Below, in pieces: positions 1 to 7,142 of a stretch of 25,693 bases of DNA (position 1 is the first letter of the stretch; each line of letters opens with the position of its first letter). Position numbers and translations under genes: made by a program. Under the pieces are notes generated by a model that did no database searches, was not told where the DNA came from, and saw only the letters and a program-made list of their open reading frames with translations. This DNA is from Nitrospirota bacterium (GTDB lineage: Bacteria; Nitrospirota; Thermodesulfovibrionia; Thermodesulfovibrionales; JdFR-88), in the NCBI GenBank assembly GCA_021819985.1, contig JAKAEG010000002.1, forward strand, positions 1 to 25,693, given 5' to 3'.

Positions 1-41
1 ATAAAAAATAAAAAAAGACTTACAAGGAGGGATTGAAAGAA

Positions 42-1841
42 ATGGCCACAAAAAAGGTTTTAAAAACAAAAAGACCCGCCGCGATGGACCCGACCAAGAA
101 CCCGGACTGGAAGATCGCACAAGAGGCGGAAAAGACCATGAAGACGGTCTACCAGCTGGCCGAAGAGCTTGGTCTTGAAAAGGAAGAGCTTCTGCCTCAC
201 GGCCATTATGTTGCCAAGCTTGACTTTAACAGGATAACCCAAAGGCTTTCAAAAACTCCCGACGCAAAATATATAGACGTTACCGCCATAACGCCCACCC
301 CGCTTGGCGAAGGAAAATCAACGACCACGATGGGCCTTACGCAGGGCATGGGCAAGAGAGGCAAAAAAGTTATCGCGGCGATAAGGCAGCCTTCCGGCGG
401 GCCCACCATGAACATAAAAGGCTCCGCGGCGGGCGGAGGACTTTCCCAGTGCGTGCCGCTTACCCCGTTTTCGCTTGGCCTCACCGGCGATATAAACGCG
501 ATCATGAACGCGCATAATTTAGCAATGGTCGCCATGACCTCCCGCATGCAGCACGAGTTCAACTATGACGACCAGCAGCTTGCAAAAAGAAAACTGAGAA
601 GGCTTGACATCGACCCCAGGAATGTCGAGATGAAGTGGATAATCGATTTTTGCGCCCAGTCGCTCAGGGACATCGTCATAGGCATCGGAGGCAAGCAGGA
701 CGGCTTCATGATGAACTCAAGTTTCGCGATCGCGGTCTCCTCTGAGGTTATGGCCATTCTGGCCGTCGCCAAAGACCTTAAAGACATGCGTGCGCGCATC
801 GGCAAAATAGTGGTGGCTTACGACAAGAAGGGCACCCCCGTAACCACGGAGGACCTTGAGGTCGCGGGCGCAATGACCGCCTGGATGGTTGAGGCGCTCA
901 ACCCCAACCTGATGCAGACCATAGAGGGGCAGCCGGTGCTTGTCCATGCCGGGCCTTTCGCGAACATCGCGATCGGGCAGTCCTCCATAATCGCCGACAG
1001 GGTAGGTCTCAAGCTTGCCGATTATCACATAACGGAAAGCGGTTTCGGCGCGGACATAGGCTTTGAGAAGTTCTGGAACCTGAAGTGCAGGTTCTCAGGT
1101 CTCAAACCCCATGCGGCTGTCATTGTGGCCACAATAAGGGCTCTCAAATGCCATGGCGGAGCGCCCATACCGGTCCCTGGAAAACCCATACCGGCCGAAT
1201 ACGGCAAGGAAAATGTGGGCTGGGTGGAAGCCGGCACCACAAACCTGCTCCATCACATAAACACTGTCAAAAAAGCGGGCATTAACCCGGTTGTCTGCAT
1301 AAATGCCTTCTATTCGGATACGCCCAACGAGATAAAAGCGGTAAAGAGGCTTGCCGAGCAGGCCGGGGCCCGCGTGGCCGTCTCGAAGCACTGGCAGTAC
1401 GGCGGCGATGGCGCGCTTGAGCTTGCCGACGCGGTCATGGACGCCTGCAACGAGCCCACTCAGTTCAAGCTCCTTTACAAGATCGAGACCCCGCTCAGGC
1501 AGCGCATAGACCTGATCGCAAAAGAGGTCTACGGCGCAGACGGCGTGGATTATACGGCGGAAGCCCTCTCGAAAGCCAAGCGCATCGAAGCTGACCCCGA
1601 ACTCTCGAAACTGGGCACATGCATGGTCAAGACCCACCTCTCGCTCACGGACAACCCCAATCTAAAGGGCGTTCCCAAGGGATGGAGACTCCTGGTAAGA
1701 GACATCCTCACTTATAGCGGGGCGGGTTTTGTGGTCCCGGTGGCGGGCGCGATAAAGCTGATGCCGGGTACAAGCTCAGACCCGGCTTACAGGCGGGTTG
1801 ACGTGGATGTAAAGACGAGCAGGGTTACGGGGTTATTCTAG
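42..1841 (+). CDS. fhs: Formate--tetrahydrofolate ligase
   Basis: Cytoplasmic ATP-dependent ligation of formate to tetrahydrofolate, giving 10-formyl-H4folate; it feeds the Wood-Ljungdahl methyl branch or purine/Met-tRNA formylation. The ATP-binding loop TPTPLGEGKST is clear, with its Lys near residue 92, followed by family blocks GSAAGGG, LTGDINAI, GPFANIAIG, GFGADIGFEKF and the C-terminal VTGLF. The product is 599 residues, longer than the roughly 555 of acetogen enzymes because of a longer N-terminus and a basic insert after the block ending RMQHE. I chose ATG 42 because AAGGAGG (24-30) lies 11 bases upstream; an in-frame TTG at 33 is only 2 bases from that site. The gene is monocistronic as seen, ending at the palindromic terminator at 2007-2046. 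The AcsE-like gene at 7143-7937 acts in the same folate one-carbon chemistry. The promoter lies outside the window. Confidence 0.96.
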   Translation: MATKKVLKTKRPAAMDPTKNPDWKIAQEAEKTMKTVYQLAEELGLEKEELLPHGHYVAKLDFNRITQRLSKTPDAKYIDVTAITPTPLGEGKSTTTMGLTQGMGKRGKKVIAAIRQPSGGPTMNIKGSAAGGGLSQCVPLTPFSLGLTGDINAIMNAHNLAMVAMTSRMQHEFNYDDQQLAKRKLRRLDIDPRNVEMKWIIDFCAQSLRDIVIGIGGKQDGFMMNSSFAIAVSSEVMAILAVAKDLKDMRARIGKIVVAYDKKGTPVTTEDLEVAGAMTAWMVEALNPNLMQTIEGQPVLVHAGPFANIAIGQSSIIADRVGLKLADYHITESGFGADIGFEKFWNLKCRFSGLKPHAAVIVATIRALKCHGGAPIPVPGKPIPAEYGKENVGWVEAGTTNLLHHINTVKKAGINPVVCINAFYSDTPNEIKAVKRLAEQAGARVAVSKHWQYGGDGALELADAVMDACNEPTQFKLLYKIETPLRQRIDLIAKEVYGADGVDYTAEALSKAKRIEADPELSKLGTCMVKTHLSLTDNPNLKGVPKGWRLLVRDILTYSGAGFVVPVAGAIKLMPGTSSDPAYRRVDVDVKTSRVTGLF

Positions 1842-1873
1842 TCCTAACACTTCTTTACATTTGGCTCAGGAAT

Positions 1874-2009
1874 GTTTTGGGCCGTCATTCCCGCGCAGGC
1901 GGGAATCCAAGTTAAAAAACGTCAAAATGGATGCCCGATTAAGACATTCGGGCATGACGTCCTTGGAGATGCTTATGTTTCTAAACTTACTTGAAAGCTG
2001 TTACGTAAA
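1874..2009. repeat. Dispersed intergenic repeat, copy A
   Basis: This segment downstream of fhs is closely matched by 14182-14337. Shared blocks include TTTTGGGCCG, CGCGCAGGCG, GTCAAAATGGATGCCCGATT, TCGGGCATGACG, GAGATGCTT and CTTGAAAGCTGTTA. It begins with a GTCATTCCCGC / GCGGGAATCC hairpin. The copies sit after unrelated genes, so this is a dispersed, probably mobile or REP/MITE-like intergenic element rather than part of fhs. Confidence 0.75.
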
Positions 2010-2046
2010 AAAGAAAGGGGCTTTTTAAAAAGCCCCTTTCTTTTTT
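2007..2046. terminator. Bidirectional intrinsic terminator (40-bp perfect palindrome)
   Basis: A perfect dyad centred between 2026 and 2027, with core GGGGCTTTTTAAAAAGCCCC flanked by AAAGAAA/TTTCTTT and ending in an 8-T run on the plus strand and a 6-T run on the minus strand. It lies between converging transcripts, fhs (+) and the 2057-2612 pair (-), and should serve both. Confidence 0.9.
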
Positions 2047-2056
2047 TTCGTTCTTT

Positions 2057-2356
2057 TTATTTTTCGTGTTTGTCTTTTTTTGAGTGAGGTTTTTCCCCGG
2101 AATCAGGCCCGGAATGGCTTTGCGCCAGGCGCATCTTGTTTGCCAGCTCCCTCAACGCGTCAGCCAGCGAGAGGTGCTTTTGCGCCATAAGGGTTTTCAC
2201 GAAGGCGGCCTTGGCCAGCTCGTTAATGACCCCCTCATGGTGCCTGTCCATCAGGCAGACGTTTTGGCCTGTCTCCAGCTGCATGATTATGCAGCCTTCT
2301 ATCTGGTCCGGGGTATATTTTTTTGCGATCTCACGTATGGTTTTCAAATCGGCCAT
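2057..2356 (-). CDS. Conserved-looking hypothetical protein (99 aa)
   Basis: I do not recognise a family. The 99-residue product has an N-terminal helical part (residues 1-75) with two Cys about 11 apart in GCIIMQLETGQNVC and a His-rich DRHHEG stretch, then a charged, low-complexity tail rich in Lys/His/Ser/Asp. There is no signal peptide or membrane segment, so it is probably cytoplasmic. It starts 13 bases after the stop of the NifU-like gene on the same strand and ends 11 bases before the bidirectional terminator, so the two genes probably form one transcript and could work together in Fe-S assembly; that is context only. No strong ribosome binding site precedes the ATG, consistent with coupling. 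The regular codon structure and placement make a real gene likely. Confidence 0.7.
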   Translation of the reverse strand: MADLKTIREIAKKYTPDQIEGCIIMQLETGQNVCLMDRHHEGVINELAKAAFVKTLMAQKHLSLADALRELANKMRLAQSHSGPDSGEKPHSKKDKHEK

Positions 2357-2369
2357 AGCGTTGTTCGGT

Positions 2370-2612
2370 TCAGACCGCGACTACTTCCTTGATTCCCGGG
2401 ACTCTCTCCTTTACTTTCTTTTCAATGCCCATTTTAAGGGTCATTATGGACATGGGGCAATGGCCGCACGCCCCTAAAAGCCTGAGCTTTACTATACCGT
2501 CATCGGACACCTCTACAAGCTCGGCATCTCCGCCGTCAGCCTTCAAAAGAGGCCGTATCTCCTCGATCACTTCTTTCACCTTTTTATGTAATGTGCCGTT
2601 ACTTTGTAGCAT
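2370..2612 (-). CDS. NifU C-terminal domain-like Fe-S cluster scaffold protein
   Basis: An 80-residue cytoplasmic protein made of a single NifU C-terminal (Nfu) domain, a scaffold or carrier that holds a [4Fe-4S] cluster at a dimer interface and passes it to apoproteins. Family signatures are IRPLLKADGGDAELVEV (from about residue 20), the GACGHCP CxxC motif (Cys49, Cys52) that binds the cluster, and a terminal MGIEKKVKERVPGIKEV helix-strand. The length matches stand-alone Nfu proteins. I chose ATG 2612 because GGAGG (2621-2625) is 8 bases upstream; extending to 2738 would translate the MITE-like element. It leads the pair with the hypothetical gene at 2057-2356. Clients in the window could include the class I fumarase at 5681-7139. 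Confidence 0.9.
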   Translation of the reverse strand: MLQSNGTLHKKVKEVIEEIRPLLKADGGDAELVEVSDDGIVKLRLLGACGHCPMSIMTLKMGIEKKVKERVPGIKEVVAV

Positions 2613-2685
2613 TAGCGCTACCTCCTTTCCATTTATTATACAATGTATCACCCTGGCCGGAAAACCACCCTGATATGGATCATAT

Positions 2686-2869
2686 ATAGAACCTGTCTCA
2701 AAATTGCTTCCGGCTGTAAAAGGCTGAAATCGCGGCATACGGCATCAAAAAAGGAAAATCGTTCCTCAACGCATCGCTGCTGCGCCTCCGGGCGATTTCC
2801 CCTTTTTTCCTTGTCTGGCACGATTTCCGCTCTTTTTCGCTTCGAAATCAATTTTGAGACAGGTTCTAT
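2686..2869. mobile_element. MITE-like element with 21-bp terminal inverted repeats
   Basis: A 184-bp segment bounded by perfectly complementary 21-base arms at 2686-2706 and 2849-2869 (outer end ATAGAACCTGTCTC). Inner segments at about 2743-2760 and 2793-2810 are also largely complementary, so the element can fold into one long imperfect hairpin. It has no plausible coding capacity, as expected of a non-autonomous miniature element. No clear target-site duplication is seen. A 10-bp direct repeat ATTTCCGCCC (2871-2880, 2882-2891) abuts the right end. It separates the divergent nifU-like and hemL genes and may have displaced or supplied promoter sequence. The rest of the 358-base gap shows only the two ribosome binding sites. 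Confidence 0.75.
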
Positions 2870-2970
2870 GATTTCCGCCCTATTTCCGCCCGGTTTGGTT
2901 CCTTTTTTAAAAAAATCATGTTATTGTAAAAGGGCTTGTCTTTACCTGACCAGGAGGAAATAAAAATCTC

Positions 2971-4257
2971 ATGAGGTCTTTTGAAAAATCGAGGATGTTA
3001 TTTAAGAAAGCGGTCAAGCTTATGCCTGGAGGGGTCAACAGCCCCGTCCGAGCATTTAAAGCGGTAGGCGGAAACCCGCTTTTTATTTCCAGTGCCAAAG
3101 GTTCCAGGATATATGATGTAGACGGAAATGAATATATAGATTATGTGCTTTCGTGGGGGCCGATGATCGTAGGGCATGCGCATCCGGCGGTCGTGGGCGC
3201 CCTCAGGAAAGCCATTGAAAAAGGGACAAGCTTCGGCGCGCCCACCCCGCTTGAGGTGGAGCTTGCGGAACTTGTGATCAAGGCTTATCCATCGATTGAA
3301 AAGATCCGTATGGTGAATTCCGGGACCGAGGCCACCATGAGCGCCATAAGGGCGGCGCGCGGCTTCACCGGAAGGGACAAGATCATTAAATTCGAAGGCT
3401 GCTACCACGGCCACGCGGACGGGCTTTTAGTAAAGGCCGGCTCCGGCGCCACCACCTTCGGGGTGCCGGATAGTCCCGGGGTGCCCAAATCCTATGCGAA
3501 GAACACTATAACCCTGCCTTTTAACGATCAGGCCGCGTTAAAGAAGATGATCGAGAAGGACTGGAAGGAGATCGCATGTGTTATCGTGGAGCCGGTGGTC
3601 GGCAACATAGGATGCGTTCTTCCCAAACCGGGGTTCCTCAAAGCCCTGAGGACGCTTACAAAAAAATACGGCATCGTGCTTATATTCGACGAGGTAATGA
3701 CAGGCTTCAGGGTCTCGTATGGCGGGGCACAGGCCCGTTTCGGAATCAAGCCTGACATGACATGCCTTGGCAAGGTGATAGGCGGCGGTCTTCCCGTGGG
3801 GGCCTATGGCGGGAAAAAAGAGATAATGGAAAAGATATCGCCGGAGGGCCCTGTGTATCAGGCCGGCACGCTTTCAGGAAATCCGCTTGCCATGACCGCG
3901 GGTATCGAGACCCTTAAAATACTTTCCAAAAAAGGCGTTTACGATAAGCTTGAGGAACGGGCAGCGGAGCTTGAGGCCGCCTTGAGGGACGCCGCGCAGA
4001 AGAGCCGCACCGAAGTGAAATTTTACCGCGCTGGCACCATGTTTTGCACCTATTTCACTAACAAAGAAGTGGTCGATTACGAAAGCGCCAAAAGCTCCGA
4101 TACGGTCAAATTCGGCAAATTCTTTATAGGGATGATCCAAAGGGGAGTGAACCTGGCGCCAAGCCAGTTCGAGGCCGGTTTCATAAGCATGGCCCATACC
4201 CACGCGGACGTGGTAAAGACGGCCAGGGCCGCTTTCGATGTGCTCAAAGGATTATAA
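2971..4257 (+). CDS. hemL: Glutamate-1-semialdehyde 2,1-aminomutase
   Basis: PLP-dependent class III aminotransferase-fold enzyme that isomerises glutamate-1-semialdehyde to 5-aminolevulinate, the last step of the C5 route to tetrapyrroles (heme, siroheme, corrinoids). The 428-residue product has the full family length and blocks: MPGGVNSPVRAF near the N-terminus, VNSGTEATMSAIR (phosphate binding), CYHGHADG, FDEVMTGFR (Asp to the pyridine N) and LGKVIGGGLPVGAYGG with Schiff-base Lys268. AGGAGG at 2952-2957 precedes ATG 2971 by 13 bases, slightly long but acceptable. The upstream region carries the MITE-like element, ending about 100 bases before the start. No terminator is visible between hemL and the stress protein gene, so read-through is possible. 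No other hem gene is in the window. Confidence 0.97.
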   Translation: MRSFEKSRMLFKKAVKLMPGGVNSPVRAFKAVGGNPLFISSAKGSRIYDVDGNEYIDYVLSWGPMIVGHAHPAVVGALRKAIEKGTSFGAPTPLEVELAELVIKAYPSIEKIRMVNSGTEATMSAIRAARGFTGRDKIIKFEGCYHGHADGLLVKAGSGATTFGVPDSPGVPKSYAKNTITLPFNDQAALKKMIEKDWKEIACVIVEPVVGNIGCVLPKPGFLKALRTLTKKYGIVLIFDEVMTGFRVSYGGAQARFGIKPDMTCLGKVIGGGLPVGAYGGKKEIMEKISPEGPVYQAGTLSGNPLAMTAGIETLKILSKKGVYDKLEERAAELEAALRDAAQKSRTEVKFYRAGTMFCTYFTNKEVVDYESAKSSDTVKFGKFFIGMIQRGVNLAPSQFEAGFISMAHTHADVVKTARAAFDVLKGL

Positions 4258-4358
4258 TTAATTGAAAAGGTTTCTAATTTAATTTAATTTTCTTGGTTTT
4301 TAGCCTGAATATTGCTAAAATTAAAACGCAAATAGAAAAACCGATGGAGGGGTCTTAT

Positions 4359-4778
4359 TTGAAACGCATATTGGTTACGCATGACGGTTCGAAGGCATCA
4401 GATAAAGCCCTGAAGAAGGCCGTCGAGATTGCCGGGAAATTCGAATCCTCCATAACGGTCCTCTCAGTGATCCCGGAACTTTATCTCACCGAGCTTTCGG
4501 ACATGGACAGGCAGCGCATAACCCAGCTTATGACCGAAGAGACCCAGAACGCCCTCGAAAAAATAAGGTCCTCCCTTTCGGGCAAATCCATGGACGTGAA
4601 GATCATTTTAAGGCAGGGCGACCCGGCCGAAAAGATCCTTGAGACGGCGCGGAAAATGAAGGTCGATCTTATTGTGACGGGTTCCCACGGAAGGCACGGG
4701 GCCAAGAAGTTCCTCCTTGGGAGCATATCTTCAAGGATTGTCGATTACGCCAGCTGTCCCGTGCTCGTCGTAAAGTAA
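4359..4778 (+). CDS. Universal stress protein (UspA family)
   Basis: A 139-residue cytoplasmic protein of the UspA alpha/beta nucleotide-binding fold, linked to survival under stress or energy limitation. It opens with the typical strand KRILVTHDGS and ends with the ATP-binding signature G-2x-G-9x-G-S (GSHGRHGAKKFLLGS) followed by CPVLVVK, so it belongs to the ATP-binding subgroup. I chose the TTG at 4359 because GGAGG (4346-4350) is 8 bases upstream and the family usually begins right before the KRILV strand; upstream in-frame ATG 4344 overlaps the Shine-Dalgarno itself, and TTG 4293 would add 22 unrelated residues. The 3' end overlaps the convergent SDR gene by 34 bases. Promoter and terminator are not evident. 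Confidence 0.9.
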   Translation: MKRILVTHDGSKASDKALKKAVEIAGKFESSITVLSVIPELYLTELSDMDRQRITQLMTEETQNALEKIRSSLSGKSMDVKIILRQGDPAEKILETARKMKVDLIVTGSHGRHGAKKFLLGSISSRIVDYASCPVLVVK

Positions 4779-5674
4779 TCTTCCGGAATAAACTTCCTGA
4801 TATTGCCTCTCACAGTTTCAGGCTCGAACCCGAACTGTTTTTTAACTGAGTCTATGTCCGTTATGTTGTCCATTGTGAGCAGTTGCAACTGCTCCCTGTC
4901 CACCGGGGGGAAATTCTTTATGCCGGCAACCTTTGCAACCGATAGAAGCGAGAGTCCGGCTTTCGCAAGACCCATCGGGAAATGGAAGAGTTTTTTCCTT
5001 TCCTCCACCCCCATGGCCTTCATGTACTCCCGCACAAGCTCATTGAATGAAAAATATTCAGGCCCGCCCAATTCATATGTCTTGTCCCGGCCCCCATCCT
5101 TCAAAGCGGAAAGGAAGCACTTGATCCAGTCCGATACCACGATAGGCTGATACCTGGCCTCCCCGTCGCCAGGCACCGCTATGATAGGCGAGGCGCTTAT
5201 CATCCGGGCCATCTGTATTGTAAATCCGTCTCCCGGCCCAAGCACAAGAGAAGGCCGGAAAATGGTATAGGGCAATCCGGAATCCTTTACCGCTTCCTCC
5301 GCCATGGCCTTTGTTTTTTGATACATGCTGGCAGATGAAAGCGAGGCCCCGATGCTGCTTTGATAAAAGAAGTGTTTTACGCCTGCCTTGATGGATTCAT
5401 TCACCAGGTTTTGCGTGCCCCTGACGTGGACGGATTCGAAGGTCTGGCCGCCAGCCTCATGCAATATCCCGGCAAGATGCACGACCGTGTCCACGCCGTC
5501 CAGGGCATTGTCTGGCATGTCGCCCAGGGAGCCTTCAACCGTTTCGAAACCTTCGCAGGACGGGGCTTTTTTAATGTCCCGAAGGAGGCATCTTCCCTTT
5601 ATTCCCTGCCGTCTTAGCTCGGGTAGCAGATTGTTTCCGATAAAGCCGGTAGCGCCCGCCAGAAAAAGGAACAT
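4745..5674 (-). CDS. NAD(P)-dependent epimerase/dehydratase, NDUFA9-like atypical SDR
   Basis: A 309-residue extended/atypical short-chain dehydrogenase-reductase. It has the N-terminal Rossmann motif GATGFIG (about residues 8-14), DTVVHLAG, a YxxxK catalytic pair in MYQKTKAMAEE, and FRPSLVLGPGDG followed by a variable substrate-binding C-terminal half. The ordering resembles the complex I NDUFA9-like SDR group often annotated as NAD-dependent epimerase or NmrA-type; the substrate cannot be assigned. It is the last gene of the minus-strand operon, starting 6 bases after the fumarase beta stop, with a weak GGTGA as possible ribosome binding site. Its last 34 bases overlap the convergent stress-protein gene, with no terminator hairpin in between. 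Confidence 0.85.
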   Translation of the reverse strand: MFLFLAGATGFIGNNLLPELRRQGIKGRCLLRDIKKAPSCEGFETVEGSLGDMPDNALDGVDTVVHLAGILHEAGGQTFESVHVRGTQNLVNESIKAGVKHFFYQSSIGASLSSASMYQKTKAMAEEAVKDSGLPYTIFRPSLVLGPGDGFTIQMARMISASPIIAVPGDGEARYQPIVVSDWIKCFLSALKDGGRDKTYELGGPEYFSFNELVREYMKAMGVEERKKLFHFPMGLAKAGLSLLSVAKVAGIKNFPPVDREQLQLLTMDNITDIDSVKKQFGFEPETVRGNIRKFIPEDYFTTSTGQLA

Positions 5675-5680
5675 CTTGTA

Positions 5681-6283
5681 TCACCGCCCTTGAATAAGGC
5701 CCAAAAGCCTTTCTTTTGAGGTCTTTTCCACTTGGGCATGGATGCTTTCGCCTCTGGAGTCGATGGTGACCATCGCGGGGAAATCTTCCACCCGCAGCGC
5801 CCACATCGCCTCGGCCCGTCCGAACTCCTCAAGCTTCCACACCCCTTCCACAGCTTTTATCTTTTCTGCCAGCAGCGCACCCGCGCCTCCTATGGCATGC
5901 AGATAAACGCATCCGGACTCCTTCATCGCCTGGGCCACTTCCGCCGACATCCCGCCTTTTCCCATGATGCCGCGCACCCCGTAATGAGATATGACGAACG
6001 GCTCATACATCTGCATCCTCTGGCTGGTTGTCGGCCCGGCGGCAATTACGGAATACCTGCCGTTGTCTTCTGTGATAACGGGCCCGCAGTGGTACAGGAT
6101 AGAGCCTGCAAGTTTTTTAAAAGGCATATCTTCAGGATCCGGGCTGCCCGCAAGGTACGCATGGACCTTGTCCCGCGCGGTAAAAATGGTCCCGCTGATA
6201 AGGACGTTTTGTCCCACCCTGAGCGCCCGTACAATCTCTTCAGTTAGTGGAGTTTCGATTTTGATCGCTTTTTTATTATTCAA
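5681..6283 (-). CDS. Fumarate hydratase class I, beta (C-terminal) subunit
   Basis: About 200 residues matching the C-terminal domain of class I fumarases and tartrate dehydratases; it pairs with the alpha subunit encoded just upstream to interconvert fumarate and malate. Signature blocks are LRVGQNVLISGTIFTARD, YHCGPV, AGPTTSQRMQMYEP and MGKGGM, then HAIGGAGALL. I chose TTG 6283 (protein starting NNKKAIKIETPLTEE), 10 bases after the alpha stop at 6294, because it gives the usual family length. The longest frame, from 6376, would overlap 83 bases of alpha and add unrelated residues. The ribosome binding site is weak, so translation is probably coupled to alpha. The L-tartrate dehydratase beta subunit is an alternative that the sequence does not exclude. 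Confidence 0.9.
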   Translation of the reverse strand: MNNKKAIKIETPLTEEIVRALRVGQNVLISGTIFTARDKVHAYLAGSPDPEDMPFKKLAGSILYHCGPVITEDNGRYSVIAAGPTTSQRMQMYEPFVISHYGVRGIMGKGGMSAEVAQAMKESGCVYLHAIGGAGALLAEKIKAVEGVWKLEEFGRAEAMWALRVEDFPAMVTIDSRGESIHAQVEKTSKERLLGLIQGR

Positions 6284-6293
6284 GATGTATCTT

Positions 6294-7139
6294 CTACCAG
6301 ACGAGTCTGCTTCTTCTGTTTGCCCAGCAGGCGATGGAGATGTCCACGAAATATGAGCCGGTGTGCCTGTGGGCATGGTTTATCTTCACTCCTAATGCGG
6401 TGCAGTTTCCCCCAAGGCCCATGGCGCCGATGCCAAGGCTGTTTATTTCTGAAAGCGCTCTTTTTTCAAGCTCGTTGATTGCGGGCTCCGGGGCCTCCTC
6501 ATTAAGCTTTCTCATGAGGGCGGTCCTTGAAAGCTTGGCGGCGGCAAGCCTGGTGCCCGCTATTCCCACCCCTACCGTATAGGGAGGGCAGGCCCTTCCC
6601 TGGATGGAATATACGGCGTCCAGTATGCATTTCCTTACGCCGTCCAGGTCCCTGCCGGCCTTTAACCTTTCATCCGGAAGCTTGTAAAAGGCACCCGCGT
6701 TCTCGCTTCCGGCCCCTTTCAGGGACAGGTCTACAACCAGAGTGTCCTGTTCGGACTGCTCAAAATATATCTCAGGGAAAAACAGGCCGGTGTTGTCGCC
6801 GGAATTCTTCTCCGTCAGGACATCAACGGCATTCGGCCTTAAGGGCACGCTTTCCGTTGCGGTCCTTAATCCATCGAGTATTGATTTCTCGACAACCGCG
6901 AAGCTAAGTTCCCTGGGGACCCGGGCATAAAAAATAGGCGTGCCGGTGTCCTGGCAAAGAGGTCTTGCCGAGTTTTTTGCTATCCGGGCATTTTCAAGCA
7001 TTTGGGCCAGGGCCTCTTTGGAAGGGCTCTCTTCTGGTTCAGCCTCAAATGCGGCCTTGAGCGCTTCCTCCACATCCCGCGGAAGGGAAACAGCGGTCTT
7101 CCTGATGATCTCTTTTATTCCGTCTTTGAGCCTGAGCAT
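6294..7139 (-). CDS. Fumarate hydratase class I, alpha (N-terminal, Fe-S) subunit
   Basis: A 281-residue Fe-S hydro-lyase alpha subunit, the expected size for two-subunit class I fumarases of anaerobes. The three cluster cysteines are recognisable: Cys62 in PLCQDTGTP, Cys184 in GRACPPYTVGVGIAG and Cys246 in GLGGNCTALG. The blocks KNSGDNTG and HRHTGSYFVDISIACW complete the family pattern. The [4Fe-4S] cluster has one open iron that binds substrate, which makes such enzymes sensitive to oxygen and superoxide. ATG 7139 lies only 3 bases after the stop of the AcsE-like gene (7143), implying translational coupling. Substrate could be fumarate/malate or tartrate; fumarate is the commoner assignment. 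The divergent SufR-like regulator at 8285 may control the operon. Confidence 0.93.
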   Translation of the reverse strand: MLRLKDGIKEIIRKTAVSLPRDVEEALKAAFEAEPEESPSKEALAQMLENARIAKNSARPLCQDTGTPIFYARVPRELSFAVVEKSILDGLRTATESVPLRPNAVDVLTEKNSGDNTGLFFPEIYFEQSEQDTLVVDLSLKGAGSENAGAFYKLPDERLKAGRDLDGVRKCILDAVYSIQGRACPPYTVGVGIAGTRLAAAKLSRTALMRKLNEEAPEPAINELEKRALSEINSLGIGAMGLGGNCTALGVKINHAHRHTGSYFVDISIACWANRRSRLVW

Positions 7140-7142
7140 ATC

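Noticed and set aside
1874..2009. CRISPR or tandem repeat array
   Set aside because: Repeats here are dispersed single copies with hairpins, not regularly spaced direct repeats; no cas-like gene is present in the window.
2643..2963. 106-codon plus-strand open frame through the MITE-like element
   Set aside because: It reads through the inverted-repeat element, has no ribosome binding site and no domain, so it is probably non-coding.
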